Under the pieces are notes generated by a model, which had not been told where the DNA came from, searched no databases, and was given only the letters and a program-made list of their open reading frames with translations. 64,000 nt of DNA. Source: Diprion similis. Its lineage: Eukaryota; Arthropoda; Insecta; Hymenoptera; Diprionidae. The stretch covers positions 7,936,001 through 8,000,000 of the forward strand of contig NC_060112.1 in assembly GCF_021155765.1 (NCBI RefSeq), written 5' to 3'. Of this stretch, positions 36,771 to 47,966 are shown piece after piece (position 1 is the first letter of the stretch; the number at the start of each line of letters is the position of its first letter). A program made the position numbers and the translations under genes.

Positions 36771-38694
36771 TTGAGGGATCAAGAAATTTTGTTTGTTCTC
36801 AACTCTCAAGTTGCGCGAGAGACTTGTTTCACCAACTGGACGCGCTGTTGCGAAAATCGCAAATTTAAACGAAAGATTCACAAAATGAAACCAATTATTT
36901 TGATAACATTGACATAATTCGCGATTCCTGGTCAGTCAAAATAATTTTGTGTCTGAGTAATATGATTGTAATTTCAGAATATTTCGATGAATCCTAGGTC
37001 AAGGCCTGGGTTTCGATCCGACTATTTCGATCGTAGGCTAAGCGCGGAAAGAATTTGAATTTTAACAATACTGGTAACAACGAACGCGCTTTTCATATTT
37101 CGCTTTGTTCTTTTACTAACGTGAGTCAAAAAACAATGTATACGAACGTATGAGCTTCAAACTCAAGTTATATTATATTTTCCAGTTAATTCTTCATATT
37201 ATTGTATATCAATTTTCATAGAATTTGAAGTGCGAATGATTTTGAAATGAATAAAGTATAACTGTATTAGGTGAACTACGCTTATATATTACATGTTTGT
37301 ATGCATGGTTTTTTAATTCAATAAAAGAAAAAAAGGTGAAAATAGAAAATACGCGAGTAAGAATAAAATGTTCAGTGGATCGACACACCCGTTAGATTTT
37401 ACGAAACAGTAATTAAAATTTTGAATAATACACGTCTAGATTGCATATTCATCATTAATATTCCGCTATTATGGAATAAAAATACAACGGCTTACGAACA
37501 AAATAAATGAAATTCAAATTTCATCTGGTGAAGTAGCTTCACCATCAGACGTCCAACGTAATTTTGTTACGTTCAAGAAGTCTAGGGGTCTAATTTCGCT
37601 TACGATATTTTATGCCTTCAAGCAAAATTTAGCAGCATTGGCTTAACCGGGTCTCCAGTAAGTACGAGCCAAGCTAAGTGCTTTTCGTAACGGGTGTCAC
37701 AAAATCTACAAGTTTTCAATCTTGCGTAAATAACTTGAAAACCACTGAACCAAACCAAGTCAAATGCACACATTGTTCAGACATCGAAGCACGAAGATCC
37801 AGTAAATCCTTGGATGTTCATTTTTTTGGTGTAATCTTGTAATTATTACCTTTAATCTCTTCTTTAACTGTAAATAGAAGATTGGAAATTTAAAAAGTGT
37901 TCACGACGTCAGATATGCTTGAATACAATTTATTTCGACAAACCATGAAGATTGTATTGGCTATGTTTCATGCCTCTGCAGTTCCATTTTTACGTTCACA
38001 TTTGTTTATTCAACTGATCGCCATCACAAACTATTGAAGCCATTACTTCGACTAATGTCTGACGTTCGTTTATTCTTGTTTCAAAAAACTTGACACGTAT
38101 TTTGATTTTTGAGGAAGCGTTAAGATTATATTTCAGATCATATTGGACGTGAATTTCGAAAATTATGGCATGTCGCGAGATATTAACAGGAACTGCACCG
38201 TACGAAGAATCCAAATTATTAAATAATTGGAATATGCACCAGTGTGACGACTAGCCAGCTGTTTTTTCACACTGTTAATCTGACAAACAAAATTCGTACA
38301 CGATGAAAGAGTTAATCAATTTCAGATATAAATGTCGTCCGACAATTTAGGGCATTCAAGATTGTACGAGTAATCTTTTGATATTCGCAACGCGTGAATG
38401 CGATGAAGACATATTCAAATCTTTGAGAATTGACTTTACTTCGTAGAAGATTTGGGTGATTTTTAATCTAACTTTAAATTCTACACTATGTGTTTGATTA
38501 TTATTTTAAACGTCTATATATCGGGTGATAATAGTTTACAGTTTACATGTCAGTGTTGGATATAGTAGACGCTAATTAGGTATAATGTCTATAATTCAGT
38601 ATCTCCTTGGTTCGCTTACGCTCGTCCTAAAGTTTATTATTTGAAATTTGTTATGTAAATAATAAATCTGATTATATTATGCGTATACTCGTAT

Positions 38695-38710
38695 TATATA
38701 TATATATATA
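38695..38710 (+). repeat. (TA)n microsatellite
   Basis: Eight TA units in an AT-rich flank. Confidence 0.75.
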
Positions 38711-39090
38711 ATTTAGAAGTCCATATACAATTCGGATCTTTTCGAGTCTAGCACCATTTACAATCTGTAACACTTACTCCTGAGTTTGCATTACGTATTG
38801 CAGTTTCAGTATAACTTTCCGAATTTCGAAAGAATAATGAGTCCCTAATCAACTGCTTACGTATAACAATATTCACTTAAGGGCGTGGTAACGGATTCGC
38901 AATTGTACAGACCATGAGATTAGTTTTCAAGCCAAATCTTATTTTAAGACAGAGTTCTCTAGCGAGTCTTGAGACCAAAAGTGGAATTTATATTATGATA
39001 TTCGTCTGTAAATTTGGATAGTTTTTTCATTTCATAAAAATTTCCTGAGTCTGTTGACAAAGTCTAATAACCAGTTTCAATGACTCCTTC

Positions 39091-39387
39091 TACTGAAAAT
39101 GATCATGCGTTGAATTATAAAAGATTATGACTGAAATTCACGAGTAATTTATTGCGTGATTCATTGGGTAAATTTAATGAAACATATACAAAATCATGTA
39201 ATAAATTACAAAAGCACGAATTATCGGATAATTATTATATAGTTTACTGTCTGATTTTTTTTCATTTTGTAATTTATTATATGATTCAATATATATTTTA
39301 ACGAATTCACTAGATAAGTCATGTAATAAATTGCACGCGAATTCCAGTCATAACGTTTTGTAATTTAAGACATGATCATTTCCAGTA
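39091..39387. mobile_element. Foldback element, ~297 bp
   Basis: The left end TACTGAAAATGATCATG pairs with the right end CATGATCATTTCCAGTA. Similarity continues inward: GATTATGACTGAAATTC with GAATTCCAGTCATAACG, TAATTTATTGCGTGA with TCATGTAATAAATTGC, and CATGTAATAAATTACAAAA with TTTTGTAATTTATTATATG. Arms are about 120 bases. There is no coding content and no certain target-site duplication. Confidence 0.7.
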
Positions 39388-40756
39388 CAGCCTACCTCAT
39401 AGATTGCGAAAAAATTGGCGTGTGATGTGTTATTAGTTTTTTATTATTTAGATTGAGATTTTTCATGAAAATAATGCTGTCGATTTGATTAATGAGATTA
39501 TAGAAAAAGTGAGAGTGTTTGATTTTGGCTTGAAAACGTCTACCTCTTGGCCTTTTTCTGACCTCAGCAGTTTGGCGAAAACGAGTAACCGACGTCCTCA
39601 ACCTTCAACATTACTTCCCTCTCGAAGGGTTGACTCTTATAAAAATTGGTAAGAAAATATTCATCCTCGTATTATAATCATTGGGATGTCAATTTAAACA
39701 ATATTCATTCAATTTAGTTTTAAATCGTTATTCATTTGTAAGGAATTTCGGTCGAGCAAAGCCTTACCAAACTTTTTGAGTTAACGTTGATTTTGATTAC
39801 CATTTTTATAGGCTAATTTTTACCGTTTGAATATTGAACTTGATTTCCGTCGTTATAGAAACAGAACTCAAATCTTACGGTAAGGATTATAAAGAACACA
39901 AGACTGAGACTAGAAGGGAGCGATTTAATCACTCCGGCACTGGTTATTTTATACATAATTTATACTCTCCCCGCGGAATTGCACTTTATCGTAAAGCATT
40001 CAATGCCCTCGAGTTGCTTTTTCATCAAAAGTAAAGCGGATGTCGAAGCTTAATCGCACACAACAAAATCGAACTGTTTTTTTTTTTTTTTTAACATGCG
40101 TGCTGCTCACATTCGTAGACAGATACACAATTCCGTAAACGCCGAGAGCTTTTATTTCAAACTTTCCTTCATCTACTATCATCAAAAAACAAGAACTTCC
40201 GGTTTTGCTAAGAAATCAATCGGTGTATCAAATACACGTATGGCTGGTTCCGTCTCAAATTCGAATCACCCAGAGGAAGGTCGATATAAAAATTTCAAAT
40301 TGCTTAACCAAAAGGCATATCATTTCTTAGCAAATTTAATAGCAACCGTATCTTTCACTTTGGTCTAAAAAATTTTGTCTCGAATGTACAGCTATCACCA
40401 TTTTTTTTCCTTTTTTTTACACAAATTTATTTTTACAGATTTCACAAATGTCCTTTTTTTCAGAGCTTTTACATCTTTAACCAACGGGCAGAACATGCTA
40501 ACGATTTTTTTTTTCATAACGCTGCTATGTGGAGTTTAGGCAGGTGAATTTATAATTTTTTGAATTGTTTAACATAGTGTTAAATTAGGCAAAGAAATAC
40601 AAACACGATTTTCGGCAATCGCACATTTTTTGTTACTTACCAATTTTTTTTTTAATATTCGTAAAAAATTACGGTAACCAAGAAGAGTTCTTTTGTAAAA
40701 ATTCGTTACTCGTGTAAGTAGAATTAAAGTGTATGGGACATTCCAATTCAAATTAG

Positions 40757-41419
40757 CAGCCCATGTACCTCACCCCCTTCGATTCCAATCATTTTTTAGT
40801 ATGACATTTTTACCAACCCAAAAGGATCTCGGAAATTTTTTCATATTTTTTTTAACTACTGGTGAAATTTAAACAAAATCGCAAAACCAATTCCGAAAAC
40901 GCTGATTTAAAAAATCTGAAAGAATTCACGCTGATTTTATGATTCAGAATGTGATTTTTGAGCACCACACGATAATGGGATCTCAATATTTACTATTTTT
41001 TACGCAATGTTTTAGTTTTTCCATGTCAGAATTATTTCTTTTTCTTTTTATTTATATCTCTAGATCTAAATACGTCACAGAACCATATTATTTTCGTAAT
41101 TCCGTAATCCACTTAGATCGTAGAATAGAAATAAAATTAAAAAGAAAATCCCAATTCTGACATGGAAAAACTAAGAACTTGTACGAAAATATAGTAAATA
41201 TTGAGGTCACATTATCGTGTGGTGCTCAAAAGAAGTCCATTTCAAGTGATAAAATCTGTGTGAATTTTTGCAGTGTTTTAAAAAGGGCGTTTTCGGAATC
41301 GGTTTTCCGATTTTTCGTCAATTTCAACAGTGGCTAAAAAATTCCGAGACCTTATTGGATCGGCATAAACATCATACTAATAAATGATTAAAATCAAAGT
41401 GGGTGAGATACATGGGCTG
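40757..41419. mobile_element. Foldback element, ~663 bp, ends CAGCCCATGTA
   Basis: The left end CAGCCCATGTACCTCACCC is matched by the right end GGGTGAGATACATGGGCTG. Inner landmarks pair in order: TTTTTTAGTATGAC with CATACTAATAAATG, GGATCTCGGAAATTTTTT with AAAAAATTCCGAGACC, CCGAAAACGC with GCGTTTTCGG, GAGCACCACACGATAATG with CATTATCGTGTGGTGCTC, and TTTTTCCATGTCAGAATT with its complement near 41155. Nearly the entire element folds on itself. Neither strand has a transposase-like frame. Confidence 0.78.
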
Positions 41420-41892
41420 ATAATATGACGCGGAATACCCCATATTCGTAGAAAACAGGTTCTTGTAAAAAAAATTTGTTTCCCAGATGGAAAAAATGGC
41501 AATTACCGTACCGGTGAACCATAATGTTATGAAGCGATATAAAAAATGCTGTAAAAAATGATGCATAGTTTTAAAGCCATTTGACATTCTCTTTGACCTT
41601 TCTGCGAGCGATCCGTGATGAAATCGGTTGCATTTTGAATCAGTGATTTCTACACAAAGTTGCGATGAGGTAAAAGAATTTATCGATACTTTTTTATCAA
41701 CTTCAACAGATTTCGTTTTGTTGCACTTCTCTCTTTTCTCATCTTTCCATTTTTTTTCTCCTTTTTTTTCTCCTTCCTTCTCAAGCTTCGAAGGCTGAAT
41801 CACCTTCCGCATTTATGAATTCAAACTACAGTCGTTTCGTAGCAATTCGCCGGCGTGACGTCGTTCACAACGGAAACTCCGGCATCCCTTTG

Positions 41893-44800
41893 TCAGCAAC
41901 GAGGAGGTTCTGGCGTCGGCCGTAAGCTTGCTGAAGAAATTTCATTACTCTCCAACCACAGCGCAACTTCCGGTGGAATTTCCGGTCTCACATGCGGTGC
42001 CTGAAAATCAATATGCCGTTTATTACATGACAGTATATCGTATACTGCAGAACAGTTATGCAGGTTTGATCCTTTATTTGACATCATCTTGACTGAAAAA
42101 ATTCTTATTTGAAGAATAAAAAGAGATCAAGTATTACAACACTTTTTGGAATCGAAAATAGAATTAACAAATATTTAAAACTGCTGTGGAATATTCAAAA
42201 ATATGTCTGTAGAAGAATGACTACGCCTTTTATGTAAGGGGGTAAAAAAAAAAAAGTGAGAAAGGACGATCTTTTCCTCAATTTCAAATTAGTTATTTTA
42301 AGATTTTTTAGAAAAATAAGATACACTTCAATAAACTCCCTGATTGAACTTGAAAAGTTGCCAACGAATTCTACGGATTTTTGAGTGATTCCCGGAATTA
42401 GACATTATAATCATATATTTTTTACAGATTTTAAGATTGTCTTACGATTCACATTCTTACAGAAATCCAAATGCAATAAATGAAATGCTGTAAAAAATTC
42501 TATCGATAAAGTGATATTAAGTTAATAATATCTAATAATAAACCAAGTTCATACTTGGTCAATAGAAAAACATAAAAGAATTGCCAGAAAAATTCTTCAT
42601 CTTGATTCGGATTCTGAGTACATATAATGATTTGGGTTATGGCCTGATGTTTTATTCGACGAAGTAATGTTACGATATTAACGTACACTTGTTGGGGCAA
42701 TTCCAGCCTCTAGTCCTCCGTTCACTTTGCCTCCGCGATCAAGCAGCACCCCCATAACAGCTTCGGCACTGCACTCGAGTACCCGTTGGCGGCAGATTGC
42801 GATAGCTCGAACAAATCCATCGCCACTGCTGATGAACTTGTGCTCCATGAAGATAGACTTGTCGTCCCAATAGATGATCTAAGAAAAAGAAAAAGATTTT
42901 TTTATTTTTAAAGTAAGAAATTACACTTTTAAAGTAAGAAACTCTGAAAAAATGTCATCGACTATTGTTGTCAATTGTCAAATTATGAGAAAATATCTAA
43001 ACGCAAGAAGTTCTTACCGGAAGTAGGTCAATTGAGCAATAAAACATCGTGCATAGGTAGGCGTGTACAAAAGGAATGAGTCAGACTACTCAACGTTTAA
43101 ATGCAAGTCGTAACTTTGGCATAAATCATGTCGTGAGCCCTGCAAAATCTGTCAGGATGCTATTCAAAATCACGCATATAGTCCAATCGAACCAATATCA
43201 CGGGACGAATAGCAATTCTTTTTAATGGCTATGGAGGCCTTCAGAGCGCAGATTCCATCGCAAGAATGGTTCCTGCTCATTGTTTGCAGCAGTCTGTTGC
43301 GCATACAGGAAATGATGATTGAAACTGAGGTGACTAACGACCGCTTTCGTACGATAACACTACCGAGAGACAGTTATCGGTTGACGCAAGAAGTCCATAC
43401 GCATAATCTCACTTCGCAGTTCCGGAATTTAGTAAGTTGTGCAAGCACTTGGGGTAAATATGCGACTCAGTTTAAACTTCGTGACAGTCTGGATAAGATT
43501 TGTTGTACAGGATTCCACAGACCTTATTCAAATGTGACAAGCGGATTCGTGCCCAAGTCAATAAATGTGATTCATTTCATCAGCAGTGAGCTTACATTGG
43601 GTACCAAGCCTGGATGATATCGGAAAGAGTATTTCATATTCAAAATGGTAAAATGATGTCTAATGTAAACAAACTTTTTTATTGTGCAAGCATGAATAAT
43701 TATCTAGCGGTCAAAGGGTCTAACAATCATGTGCTAAAATTCTAGAGCAAGAGCAGATGATTTGGCAGGTTGAACTATCGTCATAAGTTTAAATGACAGG
43801 TCGTCACGATGGTCTTTCAGCTTTGAGCTTACAGGTTTTTACAGAATAGGTCTGTACGATTAACGGGTTCATCCTAAACTTCATTTAATCATTTTCTCGA
43901 CTGAACGATGGATCGTGCAGGCCTATCGTAGGGCGTATTGCGACTGGAGAGAAGGCTGATAGCGCCCAAAAGCAATCTCCGTGTTAATAGGGTTAGATAG
44001 CAAACCTGTCATAATTACTAAACCAACACGCACAAATTGTATTGATCCCTGATGATAAAGGACTTATTGCTTACTGAGCACACATTGTCACGTTACATTT
44101 TAATCTAATATGATACCCTCCTGCGGTGAATCAGGGGTCACGGATTGCACGGCGTGAATTCGTTGAAAAGCGCAAAAAATTTCGAAAATATACAAACATG
44201 GATTTGGAATTATTTTCGTACGTATAAAAGAAACGAAAACTTTCCACAAGTGATGAGCAATTGTTGAAATTATTTGAGTGGCATGATAGATCTTTCGTCG
44301 AAACTTCGAGTCAATTACAATTAATCGTCACTAAAAGTTTTAGGTATGGATTAGGGCAAATTGCTGTAATTGAATGATCAGAAGTGGAAAAGCCTCATGA
44401 TTTATTGAAAGAGAAATGAATAGATTTTTTTTATTTGAATTCAGCCAAATATTTGTGAAATTCATTCATCTTGGCAACATGTCGGTTCCAGATCACTCGC
44501 GAGGACTTTAAACGCGTTACATACCGATAACTCGGTAGGCCTGCATTACCGATATTTGGTCTCCTCGGTGGTAGGCAACCCAACGTACTGCAGAGTTTAC
44601 TTGGAGACACTCAGTGTATCACTTCATATAATTTAGGCTAAAGTACTAACTGCACTCTAATTCCTATCATATAAACGTTGTCTCTGATGTGCTACTACGA
44701 TGAAATCGGCAATATATCGTTGCGTTAACTTTTATTCGCAATAAAATATAATGCAAACCGGTAACCAATATTTTTATTTCAATTTGTGAGGTCGAGTAAT

Positions 44801-47766
44801 AAAAGGTCAATTTTATTGACCATCATTTATGAGAATTTGGGAAAAACTAACGACTCTAAAAATATGTTATGATTCTACAATATAGAGCCCAATGGTCTAT
44901 CTAATCTATCACCACAGAATATTTACATACATAGATTTCAACGAGAGAAGCAATATCCGCAATACGTGTAAAATAATAAAACACGAAGTATTCACCTTTG
45001 ATGTAATTTTGTAAATAGAAAACGGCCTGAGAAATCTTCTGTAGCGAATGGTGGCTGCTCCCTGAACGACTCCTGATCCCTGTGCCCGTATTTCGCGATA
45101 GAGATTGGTCCTTTCGTAGAAGTCAACTCTGGCGAAATCGAGCTCTCGTAGATAACGAGCGTTGTTCATGTGATAAAGAAGCGTGTCTATGTCGGTGGTT
45201 ATACAAATTCCTGTAAAGAAATAAAGCAAATATAGAATTGTAGCAATTGCAATGTGAACAGAGCTGTACATTTTCATTGTTATACGGTTTGTCAGTGATA
45301 CAAGTGATGGAGATTATTATTTTGGAATTGGGTAGCATTTTTAAATTCATTTACCGCACGAAAGATTACCAATTTATAAGTCTATTTTATGGACTTATAG
45401 AATGTTTTTGTTTAACATGATGGAAAACTTTTTGTAATACACATTAATTATCCTATTCTGGCAAACGAATTTTTATGGTGGTTTGGAAACAAAGCTTGTG
45501 TCGAGAATAGAAATGAGATTTGTTTTTTTGATTCCTAATTAGCCCTGAGATTTATCGACAATTGAAATGAACAGAAATGAATTTTCAGGGATTTGTTTAG
45601 TTCTTCGATATCCATTATAGAGTCAAACTAAATAACTTTCAGTATAATTTTAATATTACTCCATTATGTAGATTAACTTTAAAAGGTCACAGATTGACGT
45701 AGTTGAACCGTGAGGTTTCCTTTTCTGCGTTGCTGGATGCTTGAGAAATTGATTGATTTTGTTCCCATTGACTTTATAATGGTTCTTTATTTCCGTAGAA
45801 TTCCACAAGGTAACGTGTTTATCCAGAAGCCTTACAGGAAAGTAATTAGCGAGTAGAACCGTACCGTTGCTCATGTAACCTCCAACTTTCAAGCTTAAAG
45901 CACCAGAGTAATGGCTGTCTAATAATTGTAACAAACAGTATTTGCATTACATCATCGCACTTCTTTTTAACTATCGTTATTGTGCAGCCGGGCTTAGCAT
46001 CTTAGTCTTGGTTTTTCGATATGAAAAGGATTCAAACCAGTTACATGTAAGACGTGAGTAATTCAACCCAACGCTAGAGTGTTCAAACCGCCATACCGAG
46101 AGAAGTATCTATTTAAAATAACTATATTTCAAGTATAAATTTCATTATAAATATCGAACACAGTTGACCAACCATATCAACACTGACTATCCCCAAGTGT
46201 ATGCAAAGTACAACATAGTCATATTCATAGTTTTTCATACTTTTCACTACGTTTGAATAGTGGGATTCCTCGAAAATCTCTTATTCCCGTGCTGTCTAAG
46301 TATTTTCAGAATCTCTCTTTCACATGACACTCACCAAAAGTATTGGAAGAAAAATTTTCCCAATTAGTCACTGACAATGAGAAGTGAATCACTGCGTGCA
46401 GATGGAAGCCGTTAAAGCATCGCCACACGGTTTCTTTCATGTGCGATGTGTGATCACTATTCTCGGTAAGTCATTCACTTTCATCGATCGTAGTGAGAAC
46501 GTTATACACACCAAGAACGCATAGGTATACAGGGCATGTGAATCGGCAATCGGAATTCTTAGCGCAGGAAAGTTGCGTTCGATCTATCAACAAACCGGTG
46601 AAGTAGCTTGCAATACGAGCACCTCTCCCATGCCCATGGCGACATATATACCCACCGTCTAAAATAGTTGTTGCTTCATTGCTTCTTCCATGGATCATTC
46701 ATATTTTGTAGAAAAAAAAAATCGCTCATTGAGGTGCTTGCGAATATATAAACTGAGATAAGAGCAAGGAATGGAAACTACTTGCTTACACAATTATTTG
46801 TTTTTATAGAGTTCTGGTTAGTACGTGGGAGGCCCCCGATTCTCGGCTACCAGGTCACGGTCTGCGAGCGAAGGGAGTCACGTAAGGTTTCCAGATTTGG
46901 ATTAAGAATTGGATACTTTCTCGAAGTGGACTTTGGTTGGAAGATACATTGTCAATCGAAATATTTCAAATCTCAAAATGTCGAATTTTTAATACAGAGA
47001 AAGTTAGATCATCGTATTGATGGTGGTAACGAATCAGTGATCGAACATTCCTCGACCATGCTGTGCAAGAAAAAAGATATTCGGATGGTTTGATGTTTGC
47101 AACATGTTCTGAACGTTAGATTGTTTTATTTGAATATTAAGAAAACAGTAAATAAACATTTCAGTATTGGTCGAAATATCGTAGGACGTAACAGCGAAGG
47201 GAATTGATTGCGAGATTTGGGCCTGAAGGAAGCAACGATTTACGAAGTTTGATCTCAGAAGACATATTAGACATACGATATTGAAGTGAACTCTGATAAC
47301 AAAGAATCGGAACTAAAATTGTGTAAATATTTATCAGAGAGTACTTGAAACAAAAATTTTTCAGAGTTTTTCTGCTGGGTCACTAACAGCCTCAACTTGA
47401 AGTCTGGCATAACGCGTCTCAAGTTGATTTCAAAGAACTTTTAAGCATACCGATGATGGATAATTATGGATGATCATTGAATTCAAAATCAGGAACCCAA
47501 CACACCGACATCACTATAGCCTGAGTTTGTAACAGCACAGTAACCAGTGACTTTGAGACAAAAATTCTTTTACTTTCCCTGGAATGATTTTATGCGTAAA
47601 AATGCGTACCGTAAACCGATGTTTCGTCGAGAATGTGAACTTGCTTCTTGCAGAATCTTGCCAAGAGCACCGTCAGACACATGCGCAGAAAGTAGTGAAC
47701 TTCGAGAAAGACATAGAAGAGGACGACGACGCCAAGGACACCGGCCAGGACGCAGCAGGCTATCAT
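41893..47766 (-). CDS. THEM6: THEM6-like thioesterase-superfamily protein, copy C (extra 3' intron)
   Basis: Exons 47610-47766, 44996-45210, 42687-42878 and 41893-42000 encode 223 residues. The first two introns have the same phases (1, 0) as in copies A and B. A third phase-0 intron of 686 bases (donor GTACGT, acceptor TGATTTTCAG) splits what is one exon in the other copies. The N-terminal anchor (residues 2-20) leads into VHYFLRMC. The hotdog motif HMNNARYLRELDFAR is intact (H66, N68, N69) and very close to mammalian THEM6. IIYWDDKSIFMEHKF and ALWLESNEISS follow. The insert around residues 160-190 (LLDRGGKVNGGLEAG) and the proline-rich tail (PTPEPPRC) differ from A and B. The only in-frame Met after an upstream stop is at 47764-47766. 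Confidence 0.9.
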
Positions 47767-47966
47767 AATGCCAATTGTCTTTGATATTCCTTAGATTATC
47801 CTCGGACCAGCTGCTGCAGGACGAGATCTTTTATCCTCCTTCAACCCTCCAGCAGGAAAGATCTCCAGCTGCGTAAGGGCGAGCGAGATATCGATTCGTT
47901 GTCGGCCCTCTTTCTGCCTTTACTTTTCGTCAATAATTCGGTCCGCGACGGCGTCATCGCCCTGTA
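47767..47966 (-). promoter_or_regulatory. 5' untranslated part of the first coding exon of THEM6 copy C
   Basis: A TTCTTTGCAG acceptor on the minus strand ends next to 47966, about 200 bases ahead of the ATG. The stretch is GC-richer than its flanks and has no upstream in-frame Met. This implies at least one noncoding exon further upstream. Confidence 0.4.

Larger units (their letters stand above)
36800..41892. other. Spacer with foldback elements, upstream of pseudogene and downstream of THEM6 copy C
   Basis: About 5 kb without a supportable gene. It holds a TA microsatellite (38695-38710), two foldback elements (39091-39387 and 40757-41419), and T runs near 40.08 and 40.4 kb. A 146-codon minus frame at 41372-41812 starts with Lys/Glu repeats, overlaps the foldback edge and is not supported as a gene. 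Confidence 0.45.

Noticed and set aside
36990..37045. tRNA-like B-box phrase GGGTTTCGATCC
   Set aside because: The loop has an extra base, and no cloverleaf or A box could be fitted around it.
37526..37544. Small perfect palindrome TGGTGAAG-TAG-CTTCACCA
   Set aside because: Eight-base arms are too short to be meaningful without further copies or context.
41372..41812. 146-codon minus-strand frame beginning with Lys/Glu repeats
   Set aside because: It runs into the foldback arm, has low-complexity content, and lies downstream of THEM6 copy C without splice sites of its own.
43225..43617. 130-codon plus frame
   Set aside because: Located inside intron 2 of THEM6 copy C on the other strand; no domain, signal or splice support.
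46471..46698. 75-codon minus frame with several cysteines, considered as a knottin-like peptide
   Set aside because: The cysteine number and spacing fit no family I know, there is no signal peptide, and it lies in intron 1 of THEM6 copy C.
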